Of a stretch of DNA of 64,000 bases, positions 13,601 through 24,226 are shown piece after piece. The position numbers and the translations under genes were made by a program. The notes beneath the pieces were generated by a model. That model was not told the DNA's origin, ran no database searches, and saw only the letters and a list, made by a program, of their open reading frames with translations. The stretch is from Archilochus colubris (Eukaryota; Chordata; Aves; Apodiformes; Trochilidae). The number at the start of each line of letters is the position of its first letter. Position 1 is the stretch's first letter. Location: positions 14,337,001 to 14,401,000 of the forward strand of contig CM041089.1 of assembly GCA_023079485.1 (NCBI GenBank), given 5' to 3'.

Positions 13601-15274
13601 ATTCCCTTTGGACATGAAGAGCCAGCGCTTCAGCTAAACTTGTCACTTAAAGTACTGTGTGTCTCCTGTACCAGACTGTCACATTGAATCTGGGTAACAA
13701 GTGCTGCCTTCTGATTCAGGGACCTCACTCCCACAGCAGAGTTTTCTTTGATGGCTACTTGGCTGACCCCAACCAAATTCACTGCATCTATGAACTTAAA
13801 AATCTGAGACTCTCATGAGAAGGGCCACAAAATTTTAAACATTTTGCCATCATTACTGGAAAAGATGATTACTCCAAGCTCCCTTGCATTTTATATCCAT
13901 CTATTGGAAAGTAAACCTAGGCTGCTTCCCATAGGTTCATTCCTAACCCCACCTGCATAATACCAATGAGGTTTTTACAGCTTCCTTTAGAGCAAAGGAA
14001 TAGGACTTACTGGGTTCACAGACTGACCTCTACTTATTGATCCAGTGATATTCTAAACAGGAAACAAAAACCCAAACCCCACAAGATGCCCACTGATGAG
14101 CAGCTCATCTTCAGATACACAAGATCAGACAATTCATAACCCAACAGAGAGAAATTAAAAGTATTTTCACTCTGAGTACCTTGTTTATAATTTTCAGGAG
14201 CATCTACTGATGTCTGTCTAAATCTTAGGGCTAGCACTAGGGTGGTGGAAAGTAAGAACTACAAAGCTGAAATGCTTCTGTCCCTTTTCACAATACAAAG
14301 TCACAAGTGAAGAGCCAACATAGCAGATTTGAATAACAATTTCAGGTCAGCTATTGCCATTTGAATTTATGTTCAAAAATTTACAGTTAAGGTTTGGAAC
14401 CAGGTACTGTAGAATGAATTATTACTAAATTTTCCCAGGTTCTCAGAAGAAGGGGTCAGAAGATTTGTTTAACTTCTGACTGTTAATTTCTGATAATTTG
14501 GCTGTTATCTCACTTATAATCACAACTACTGGTATGTCCTGGTAGAAAAACCAGAATTATTGTTTCATTTTGAAGGGTAAAAAGATGTAATTCATATGGC
14601 AGTTTGAACATTGAGCAGCAGTTGCTACCTAGTTTATCCTGACAGCTAAAGCTAGGAATAGGTTATGATTTCAGGATGGAAAGGTCTGAAAATTTCCTTA
14701 AGACCTACATATTATGATGGTGTTAAGGGTTTACAGTAACCTAAGAATTAATCTAAAATTAGTTACATATTTTTATCCTAGAACAGGGAATGAATGAAAA
14801 ATGCTGTGAATAAATGAGGTTGTACTCTTTGAAACACAACTAAGGTCTTCAAAAAGCTAACCCAGTGCTATTTTGCTCAGTGCTCCTCCTTCTATTGAAG
14901 AGGAAGAAGGTTGAGGGATAAAATTGTTTAAATTATTACTACGACCTTATGCTTGTCTACTTCCTGGAACAATTATATGAATTATAGTGAGGGTAATGTT
15001 ATTTTAAATAACTCTCAGCAAGGTATAGAGCACTTACTCATTTTTCATGGACTGATGTTTATATGTGTTCATGCATTCCTCTCTGCTGCATACGTGTATT
15101 GATTTAACTCAAAAATATTTCATATGTCTAAAAGAAAAAGTTAACTACAGAAAGATCAGATTTAACCAAGATAAAGAGTTCTTTTCTTGGAATAGCTTTG
15201 TTACAAAGAGGTTAGAGCTCATAAGCCCTTGAGGCAAATTCCTGTATATGACAGAGACAATGAACTGCCATGAA
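10628..15274. other. Unique sequence, no gene seen
   Basis: About 4.6 kb without a recognisable gene. Open frames do not exceed 92 codons. The 92-codon frame at 12422-12700 is rich in charged residues but matches no family I know. A small direct repeat (GTACAAGGGCT, twice) lies at 10803-10838. Much of the rest is A+T-rich, as expected for avian intergenic or intronic DNA. Confidence 0.5.
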
Positions 15275-15465
15275 GGATGGCTCAGTGAGTGAGAGATGAG
15301 GTTAGGATTCAGGACACCTGGGTTCAAGCCCTCTTCAGTTAATGATTCTCACTGTGACTTTGAACAAGTTGCTTAATTTATTACAGTTCCTTCTTTGTGT
15401 AATGCAGATAATGGTTTCCCATGTCACAGACTACTGAGTGGAAAAACTAATGATTCAATGATTCC
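15275..15465 (+). mobile_element. MIR SINE, ancient copy
   Basis: This is a mammalian-wide interspersed repeat type SINE in plus orientation. SINEs of this class are tRNA-derived and were mobilised by L2-type LINEs before the amniote lineages split. The tRNA-like head keeps an A-box-like TGGCTCAGTGAG at 15278-15289. A very good B box, GGTTCAAGCC, lies at 15321-15330, preceded by the CACCTG of the usual CCTGGGTTC context. The conserved core follows with CACTGTGACTTTGAACAAGT (15350-15369) and TTGCTTAATTTA. Next comes the CAGTTCCTTCTTTGTGTAATG block (starting near 15384), which corresponds to the CTCATCTGTAAAATG part of the family. The match decays after about 15430. Divergence is high, as expected for an element well over 100 million years old. 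Confidence 0.78.
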
Positions 15466-15716
15466 AAGGCAATCAGACACCCTGGACACTTATAATTGCT
15501 GTCAATTTTCTTTCGCTAAAGAGGTTTGGAATTGTTGAAAAACTCTTTCAGGAACACTGCCCTGGGTATGTAATGTGTGTCACAACTTCTACCAATGGAC
15601 TTTACATTCCTTGCTACTTCTTTTGCAAATATCTCTTCAAACCTGAGAAAAAGTCTTTTGGGAAGGATGCTCATATTTTTAAGATTTGTCCATATGACCC
15701 GAGGGAAGAAAGAACT

Positions 15717-16722
15717 CATAGAATCATAGAATTGGCTGGGTTGGAAGGGACCTCAGAGATCATCAAGTCCAAACCTTGATCCACTCCCCCCGTGGTTCCC
15801 AGCCCATGGCACTCAGTGCCACATCCAGGCTCTTTTGAAATATCTCCAGACACAGAGAATCCACTACTTCCCTGGGCAGCCCATTCCAATGGCTGATCAC
15901 CCTCTCCAGAAAGAAATTCTTTCTAATCTCCAACCTAAACCTCCCCTGGCACAACTTGAGACCCTGCCCTCTTGTCTTGCTGAGAGTTGCCTGGGAAAAG
16001 AGCCCGACCCCCCCCTGGCTCCAACCTCCTTTCAGGGAGTTGGAGAGAGTGATGAGGTCTCCCCTGAGCCTCCTCTTCTCCAGCCTCAACACCCCCAGCT
16101 CCCTCAGCCTCTCCTCACAGGATCTGTGCTCGAGTCCCTTCACCAGCCCAGTTGCCTCCTTTGGACCTGCTCCAGGACCTCAATCTCCTTCCTGAGCTGA
16201 GGGCCCAGAACTGGACACAGGACTCAAGCTGTGGCCTCACCAGGGCTGAGTACAGGGGCAGAATCCCTTCCCTGGACCTGCTGGCCACGCTGTTCCTGAT
16301 CCAGGCCAGGATGCCATTGGCCTTCTTGGCCACCTGGGCACACTGCTGGCTCCTGTTCAGCTTCCTGGCAATCCAGACTCCCAGGTCCCTTTCTGCCACT
16401 CTGTGCCCAGCCTTGAGCTCCCCATGGGGTTGTTGTGGCCAAAGTGCAGGACCCGTCACTTGGAATCTTGAACCTCATCCCGTTGGGATCATCCCAACTC
16501 TCCAGTCTGTCCAGGTCCCTCTGCAGAGCCCTCCTGCCTTCCAGCTGATCCACACTCCCCCCCCACCTTGGTGTCATCTGCAAATTTGCTGATGATGGAC
16601 TCAATCCCTTCATCTAAATCATCAATAAAGATATTGAACAGAACTGGGCCCAACACTGATCCCTGAGGGACACCACTAGTGACCGGCCGCCAACTGGATC
16701 AGCCCCGTTCAGCACCATGAAA
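15717..16722 (-). mobile_element. CR1 LINE, minus strand, 1.0 kb
   Basis: A CR1 copy in minus orientation, 5'-truncated. Its 3' end faces left, with two perfect CATAGAAT units (reverse complement of ATTCTATG) at 15717-15724 and 15725-15732, then TTGGCTGGGTTGGAAGGGAC. Homology continues through the C-terminal part of the reverse transcriptase and fades after the CCGTTCAGCACCAT block at about 16722. The sequence is more GC-rich and closer to the intact form than the other CR1 copies here, so this is probably the youngest CR1 in the window. Flanking duplications are not evident. Confidence 0.93.
15763..16660 (-). pseudogene. CR1 reverse transcriptase C-terminal remnant
   Basis: Coding remnant of the CR1 at 15717-16722, read on the minus strand. 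It begins just upstream of motif C. The FADD codons lie at 16573-16584 and keep both aspartates. Thumb and C-terminal sequence follows in two further frames, with [13 protein letters not shown] near 16320 and a 126-codon open stretch from 16143 down to 15763 that contains [18 protein letters not shown]. At least two frameshifts separate these blocks, and the fingers region and endonuclease are missing. The protein cannot be functional, although the C-terminal frame is unusually well kept. Confidence 0.88.
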
Positions 16723-18857
16723 CAGTGTATGTATGCAATGAAAATAGTCAACTCTAAATGCAGAAGACAACTCACACAAATCCCTGCTTTTGTGCATCCC
16801 TGCTTGGGATGAACACTGAGATCTTGCACAGTCCCCATTGTGTCTTAGAAACTTGTGATTGCATTTGCCTTGGGATCAGGCCCAGAGCTGTCCTTGGAAA
16901 CACCTGAGGTCTCCCAAGATGGAGAAAGTCCAGGAAGCATCACTGCTGCTGTTACCACAGATCAACATCTTTTAAGACATTGCTCTTCATCTTTCAAATG
17001 CCAGCACAAAGGTCAAAACCAGCAACAGGCAGGCTGGGTCTACACATTTAACAACAGTGAAACATCAGCTCACCTGGGAACCAACCTGCACTGCTACTTT
17101 GCCCAGCTCTCTTTCACACAAACACATGTGTAGATGTGAGTGTGCAAACACACACTTGTACATCCCACATTTAATTATTTTACAGCTTTTCTCAGTGCAG
17201 CACATACCTGCAAGGCCTAATTACATTGCCAGAACACACCTTGGCACTCCAGTGCACCAAGCAGTTTCCTTATGACAGCTTTTCCCTTTTTAATCTTCTT
17301 TTTGGTTAAGCAGAATGGGTGTTAAGGTCTGACTGAAATTCTATACATAAAACATGATGCTCTTGCCATTCCTCATCCAAACCAATGGGGATCAGAAATT
17401 TCCACTTTTTTTTGTTTGTTTTCATCTGTACTTCTCTATTCTATCACTGTTTCTCCCTTCATCTCAACCTAAAATGAAACTCTAAAGCAGTGGCCATTAG
17501 CTACAGAAAAACATGATTATTTATCACTTTCCAAGTCTGGATAACAAAAAACAGCAACCATCTTCAAAGCACAAAATATTTAAGCAAGGTATCTGATTTA
17601 TCTATTAGTATTTATTTAAAAGCCATGCATTTCTAAAATAGTAATAATAAGATCTTGCAATCTATTCTTTTCCCCTCTGTTGTTAGTTATACTTTTACAA
17701 ACCCTGACCATCTGCCAGTGCAAAAATAGGAGGATTTCAAACAGCCTTTTCATGGGCTGAGAGGCACCTCTGAAATCATCATGGATGATTCTACCAGTCC
17801 TGACTAGAGAGGCAAATAATTCAGTACATCTGGGACTGGATCAATTCTAAGAATAAAAGATGAAAAGAAAAATTTGCACTGAACTACAAAACAGTCTCAG
17901 AAAAATACCAAAGCCTTTATTATTTTTTTGCCATTCATTCTCCAAAACACACAACCACGTTCTAAGGTGTCTCTGAGCAACATATGACTCCTCTGCTTGT
18001 GGGGCAGCTGGAAACAGGGTAGTCCCCAGCAGCAGGTACAGACAATTTGGCAGCAGTGCTCCCCACAGCTCCCTGTGCTGCATCTGCAGAGGATGAGTCC
18101 TGATTGGAGAGTTCAGATGTACACACAGACACTTGCAGGCCTTGCACACTACTCACCAAAAGCCATGCTTCTGTGTGTACATCAGCAAGGCTGGTTGCTC
18201 TGCTTCAACAGCAGAAGATTTCTCCTCTACCCCTTTGTCATCTCCTGATCACTGCCTTGAGACAGGATCAACCTTAAAGAATGGTGTTGTTCTCTGCATC
18301 ATCACAAAAGTTGATTCTGCCTTAAGAACATTCAATAAATACCCAGCTAGTGCTTCAGCAGAGGAGCTGAGATCCAAGGGTAGAGGCATTCTGTGTACCA
18401 GACATCACTATTCAGATTGCAGATCTGCAGTTTAATGAGCTATAAAGCTGGATTCCTGACTGGGTTCTGTTCATTTGTGTGTCTCTCGAGCATCATGTTC
18501 TAATGTTAGTATGGGAAAATCAAGTTATCTTTATAACATCTCTCCTACTATTTACCCTGGTTCCTTTTTCCTCCTAAATCCTTGGACAGAGTTATTTGGA
18601 ATATCATTACCACTGCTTTTCATTACTTGGCAAAATGGTTTCTGATAGATTAGAAACTTCTTGAGAAACATGATGGAAGTGTTCTGTGCCAAGCACCACA
18701 GGCTCTTTCCTGCACCTACAGATGTGAACTTCATTTACTACAACAAGATTTATGCAAGAATACTGAAAAACAGGCGAGCCCCAAACAAGAATGCATAATT
18801 TGAAAAAGATTCCTCCAACTCTTCCAATTTTCTTTTTTAATCCATTATGCATTTAGG
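16723..18857. other. Unique sequence, no gene seen
   Basis: About 2.1 kb with no recognisable gene. A short patch at about 17750-17800 (GGCTGAGAGGCACCTCTGAA) vaguely recalls a CR1 tail in reverse orientation but is too short and diverged to call. The remainder is A+T-rich unique sequence. Confidence 0.5.
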
Positions 18858-18860
18858 CCT

Positions 18861-18884
18861 CCCTCCCATCCCATCCCATCCCCC
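18861..18884 (-). repeat. (CCCAT)n tract, G-quadruplex motif on minus strand
   Basis: On the plus strand five C-runs (CCC, CCC, CCC, CCC, CCCCC) are separated by only 1, 2, 2 and 2 bases. Read on the minus strand this gives five G-runs of at least three with very short loops, which fits the standard G-quadruplex pattern well. The plus strand has the matching i-motif potential. It is a minisatellite-like slip product of a CCCAT unit in otherwise A+T-rich DNA. Confidence 0.85.
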
Positions 18885-21800
18885 ACGCAACAACATTTTT
18901 TAGTAGATGCTTTCAGGCAGATAATTTTAGGCTTTTAGTCTCAATTTTCACTTGTGTTAAGCAATGAAAGATTTGGACTAATTTCTGAACTGAGAATTCC
19001 TGGTTTGAGAGAAGAGCTGGCTACAGCTGACTAGATTTTCTGCTTGACTGAAGTGAACATCCTAGAAAGCACTGACAGTGAGCACCCTTAAATGATGCAT
19101 TTCAGTCTGTACCTGGGCACAGCTGCACGTGTGAGATGCAGGAGAGGGACAAAGCAGAAGTCACACATGCAGGAAGGGCCTTTCATTTCTAACCACTGAT
19201 GGAATGAAACTGAAGATGGAATAGATGCCTGAATGTTACACACATTACCATTCAACCAAGCGTGGTGTTGTTCTAGTAACACCAGTCACCTTCCACTTGC
19301 TTTAAATCATCTCATGCAACATAATTCAGTTGAACCATCTTTCCCACTCATGTTCATTAATTACCATTTCCCACACGACAATCCCTTTTAGGCAACAATT
19401 TTCTTAAGCAGATAACAGCCACATGAAATCCACTGGCTCAAAGAGAAGCATCTTGCCAAATGAGCCATGAAATTCATTTTACTTTTTCTGCCACTAGTAT
19501 GTCAGAAACTCTATGTCACCTTTAATAAACTTCTCTAAGAGAGCATGCTGGTAACTGAACAACATGACATTCTAACACGAAGAAGGCAGAAAACCAGAAA
19601 AAATTACATTAAGAAATTAAGGGGGAAAACCAGATTGGAAGTATCTTGCTTTAAGGAAAATCTTGCAAGTTAGGATTTTGCACTCTTCCCTGAGAAAAGG
19701 ATGATTCCTATGCCTAAGAGTGGCCATGTGTCAAGTTTCCTATTTCACTTTTAATAAGACCATCCTGAAAATACAGGACAGGACTGAAATGTGAACCAGT
19801 TTATCACCACCTGAAGGGCCACAAAAATTAGCAGAAGGAAGTGAGAATAGCAAAGGCACTTGTTGAAGATACCTTGGTAACTTTCTCACTCACCAGTTTT
19901 GCTTATAAGTTTAAAGGAAAAAAAATGCATTCATCCTGAAAAAAAAAAAACTGTGACAAAAAGAATTTCCCACTTGCATGGAATGGAAAATTCCAAGTTG
20001 AGTTCTTCTCATCTTTTTGGTCACAGATATTCTGTTTCTTCATCTTCTCTTTTATACCAGAAAAAAAAAACAAACAAGAAGAAAAAAAAAAAAAGCAAAC
20101 CTAAAGAAGAAGAAAAAAAAAAAAGTGACAAACCTGCCACAGAACATAAAAGAAAATATCACCAGTAAAACCAACAACAGAAAAAAGAAAAACGATGGGA
20201 AAAAATGGAACTAAATCAAAGTAGGTATTTTCAGATGGTTGAGGGTTTTTTTATTGTCATTTCCTGTTTTTCAATCAGCTCTAATCCTTGGCTGGAGAAT
20301 TCAATCGAGCTATGTCAGTTTATACTTGCTAAGGATTTGGCACATCATACTAAGCATTTCCCAGTGCAATCATCACTCTAAGTTAAGTAATTAAAACATT
20401 TCATGCAAATAGGGACAGAATCTATATTTCAGTTTCTTCACTCATCCCAGCACAGCCAAAAGGGCTCCAATTTTCTCAAATAAGATGGATTGGAACATTT
20501 ATTTCCTACACTGAGAGTTCTAAAGCTATGCCCATGGTGCCTAGATATTTCTGAACACTACATACACCCTCTCAAAATACAATGGGAAGCAGTAACTGAA
20601 CTCCTAACTCTGTCATACATACATTAAGCAGCCCCCTTCATCTTGTCTAAGACACTGCAGGCCACAGAATCCAAGAGTCCAGACTAAATCTGCACCACAT
20701 AAACACAGCACTTTCCTCCAAAGGGCTCATATTTACCTGTATCTGATATTTAAAAGCAACTTCCACTGTGGAAGGGATTTACAACAGCGCAAGAGGTGAT
20801 GTGGGTTGTACCATGGGTACCACCAGTGAGCTGCACTTCAGCAGACTGAAGTGGTGAACTGAAGCATTCAGAGTTGAATTTCAGTGGAAAAAGAGAGGGG
20901 AAACCAAATTCCTTTCCAGTTTTGTTTTGGTTGGTGGGTTTTTTTGGTGGTTTTTCTGTTGCTTTTGTTTGTTTGTTTTTTTAATTTTAATCTATTACAT
21001 GAAATAGACTCTCCCAAGCCCTACCTTGAGGAACGAGGAGAGCCCTCACTTTGGGTCTGAAAAATAAGGTGAAGAACTATTTAAAAGGAAAATTAGTAGA
21101 AAAACCTTTTGCATTTCATCCTAAACCACAGGAAACAATGGAGTTATCTTCTTTGTTTGACTATTGCAACCCTGAATCTGCCCTTTTATGAGATGGATCT
21201 TTACTGAATGTTACATATTCTACCAAATCTTTGTTGCTAGAATCCAGTCTTGCTCTGTCCTGTAACATGTCAAAAACAAAGGCTTTTACAAAAGAACTAC
21301 TTAAGCACTTCAAACAATGGAAATTATAGCAATGAGACAGAAAAAGCTCCTCCTAAAGGTGACCCAAATGATGCAGAATAAAACAGTAAGAAGAGTAAAG
21401 AAAATCACCATAAAAAAAGACAGGGATGAAAGACAATTTAAAGTCTCTCAATTAGGAAAAGAAAGAAAAGGAAAGAAAAAATCTGTCTCACAACAAGGTA
21501 GCAAATATTTCCATGTCAGTCCATGTTGGTGGCAATTTATTTTCCCAGTGCAACCCCTTGCCTTTAATACCTTGATGTCTCCAAAGGTTTTCTTTACTGC
21601 CCCTCATGTCACAGCAAACTCTGGCAAAGTGTTTGACCACAAGAAACTTGTAAACCAGCATCAGGACATTCAGAAGCACAAAATAAGGTGAAGAAAAAAA
21701 ACTTTTAGAAACTTGGTCAAGGATTAAAAGTAACAGGAAGAGTCAACACAAAAGAATGCATTCCCTGACCCACTAGGTGGGAAAACCCCACATCAGGTGA

Positions 21801-22849
21801 CTCAAAATAACTTTGCCAATATTGAGGAAAGCCCAAGACTGCCCAAAGATGCTGCACACTGCTTGGAGTCTGCTTCAGTCCCTCCAAAGCAAATTGCTTA
21901 TAGATATCTGGTTCTAGTTCTTCAGGGATTTTTACTGTGCAGACCTGATGAATTAAATAAGTCCCTAAATGCCTACACCATTTACCAAAGACAGTTTTCA
22001 TGTGTCACACTAGCACTATAGAGACAGGCAGACTGAGTTTTAATTCTATAAAAATCTCTTTTTGTCCACCTTTGTGATTTAATTCATTTACATACAGAAA
22101 TAAATGTTCAGAGTGGATAAAATTAAGACACTGAGTTAGGGCCCCTCTGAAATTCTGGCCCTGGCATGCAATGACACCTCTCATACATACACTGTGTCAT
22201 TTCCAACCACTCATCAGCAAAGTCAGAGTAGATTCTGAGAACTGACCCCAAGACAGAACTGGAGGACAGAATTTGCCTTTATGCACTCCACATAACCCCA
22301 GTAGATTTATAATCCTCTGGATTTATACAAGGCTGCCAGATCTTTCACAGATTCTGGCAACCACACCAGTGAAAAGAACAGGCATGCCAGAAGATAGCTA
22401 GGAGAGGAGAGCAGAATCACTGCATATTCTTCTACAGTGAAAAGCAAATTAGGAGAGAGATAGAGAGGGGTCTGAATAAAAAGGAACCATGTCATCCACA
22501 ACTGCAGAGTACATAAAGACAAACCTGTATTTCAGAGAGAAACAAGAAACCAGTATTCAATGTGCAGCATCAGAAGAGTACTGCATTTTGTAGTGAAAAA
22601 AAAGAGACTGAGGAGGAAAAAAATGCGTTTGCTGGTTTACTCCCATCTTTGTCACTGTTAGACTTTCAACTCCAGTTTTGAACCTACTGCCCTGTGTCAC
22701 ACTTCACCCACCAGTAATGGATATAAGGTCTGAATCTGAGGAGTGTTTAGCATTGCAATTGTAAATCCAGGCAACTGGTGACAGGTGCTACAGGTGTTCA
22801 AGTCTCTGGGGAAAAAATAATAATAATAAAAAAAAGAAAACAGATCTCT
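18885..22849. other. Unique sequence with A-rich patches, no gene seen
   Basis: About 4 kb without a recognisable gene. Longer open frames such as 21317-21691 (124 codons) are lysine-rich only because the DNA is A-rich. A T/G-rich patch lies at 20928-20990. No interspersed repeat was recognised between the quadruplex tract and the L3-like tail at 22850. Confidence 0.5.
19917..20213 (+). repeat. A-rich low-complexity tract
   Basis: About 300 bases strongly biased to A on the plus strand, with runs of 10-13 A at 19938-19950, 20059-20070, 20083-20095 and 20115-20125, and AAG/AAC interruptions. It produces two overlapping lysine-rich open frames that are artefacts of composition. No retroposon body was found next to it that would make it a poly(A) tail. 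Confidence 0.75.
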
Positions 22850-22955
22850 AATGCTTACCTAACCTCTCTGGGATGTTGTGAGGGTTATGTAACTAATGCC
22901 TGTAAAACATACAGAGATACTCAGATAAAATGCTGTAGACATGGGAAAAATAATT
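22850..22955 (+). mobile_element. L3/MIR3-like ancient 3' tail
   Basis: The segment reads CTCTGGGATGTTGTGAGGGT, then a variable A/T part, then TGTAAAACATACAGAGATAC, then TCAGATAAAATGCTGTAGAC. This order (GG-TGTTGTGAGG, TGTAAA-C--T--GAGAT-CT, GAT-AAA-GCT-TAGA) is the shared 3' tail of L3 LINEs and the MIR3 SINEs that used them, which are old CR1-group repeats found across amniotes. I see no tRNA-like head, so LINE and SINE origins cannot be separated. Divergence is high and the left edge is unclear. Confidence 0.55.
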
Positions 22956-24226
22956 TAAATCAAATGTCACATCATCACTGAATGTTTTAGGGGAAAGACC
23001 ATGTGGGTAAACTATGAAGAAAAAGTAAAGAGGAAAAGTAGACAATCAAACACCATGTAATTTGTTTCAGCAAAGAGAACAAAGATGAGGTGATTTATTA
23101 AGCCAGAGACTTGAAAAAGATGACTTGGCTTGTTTTAAAAAAAAAAAAAAAGACATTCTCCCCAGCTTTTGAAGGCAAAGTTCAGTGAAAATGAGAGGAA
23201 TAAGACTTCTGTAGGAAACAGACCTTATTTGCCATCCTGGCACACAAGCAAGACAAAAGCAGGACCAAAAGAGATGACAGCAGCACCAGCTGCCCACCAC
23301 CCCCACCCCCGCCCGCAGATGCAGACGTAGATTTCCATCTTTCGCCCGATTAATCCTCTCCCAGGACAGATTAATGCTTATCTGCTCACTATCCATCTGC
23401 TTTCTGATTTCAGGAGATTGTAACCAATCCCAGGGCCTTATCAGCGCCTCTCTCCCCACAGGCAGATGGGAAAAGATGGAAATCATCCTGTTCTATTAGT
23501 GATGCAATGACAACAGCTAACCCAGCTGCCTCTCCCCTGCTCTCCTCATCCAGGGTCTCCAGCACAGAGAGAAGGCAACGCAGGCAAAGCCACCACCTCC
23601 CTCTGCTTGCTGTTCACCTGAATTAATGAGTTTAGAGATGACAGCAACTGCTAAACATTCCTCCCACAATACAGGTTTCATACAGGAGCACCGCCGTGCC
23701 TGCCCCAGCTAGAAGATCAGAATGGATTACAGGGACAGGAAGCAGAAAGGGAAGCCCGGAACTATTAAGATTTAGGCACTGCAGACATCTGTGGATGTGC
23801 AGCACAGGAAGCAGTGAACAGAACTGCCACAGCAGTATTGCTGTTTTCTGCTACATGAAACAACACAGACCCATCCTCAGGACATCCCTACCTGCAGGTT
23901 TCTTTTTCCAGCTCTTCAGAGCTCCGTTCCACCCTTTAACTCAAAACGGTTCCAGGCAAAGTGAGGAAACAATGCATTAAGTTTCACAGTTTATTTGGAA
24001 AGGAAACCTATCTGAAGCTGTAACAGCCAAGTGGAGACATGGCCTTTGCATTCACACAAATGAAATACATTCCTGCCCTTCCAAGCTACCCATCCTTTTA
24101 TGTTCCATCTCTAGAAGAAGTACAGTAATCTGCAGAAACCTAAAGTATGGGGAAGACTGAACACAAACATTTTTAAAGGAAGACAATCACATAAAAAATC
24201 TCACTACTGTTTAAGAATATCTTACA
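22956..24226. other. Unique sequence, partly GC-richer, no gene seen
   Basis: The stretch holds the possible regulatory segment at 23283-23480, described separately, followed by GC-richer sequence to about 23960 that contains a few CpG. A poly(A) run lies at 23137-23150. Open frames reach 139 codons on the minus strand (23067-23486) but have no recognisable domain. No promoter or exon could be defined. Confidence 0.45.
23283..23480. promoter_or_regulatory. Possible enhancer-like segment with GATA and homeodomain sites
   Basis: In a short GC-richer stretch several binding-site consensus words cluster. There is a C-rich KLF/SP-like run at about 23290-23312, and GATTAATCC (OTX/PITX-type TAATCC) at 23348-23356. 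CTTATC (GATA factor, reverse complement) occurs at 23377-23382 and again at 23437-23442, and CCAAT at 23424-23428. The DNA lacks repeat signatures and is unlike its A+T-rich surroundings. Such clusters are typical of conserved noncoding elements but also occur by chance, and nothing in the sequence alone proves activity. Confidence 0.3.

Noticed and set aside
16152..16592. 146-codon plus-strand open frame
   Set aside because: It is the antisense shadow of the CR1 reverse transcriptase remnant on the minus strand.
17750..17800. Possible CR1 tail in minus orientation
   Set aside because: Only a GGCTGAGAGGCACCTCTGAA-like word remains; too short to separate from chance.
21317..21691. 124-codon lysine-rich open frame
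   Set aside because: Lysine richness follows from A-rich DNA; there is no family resemblance.
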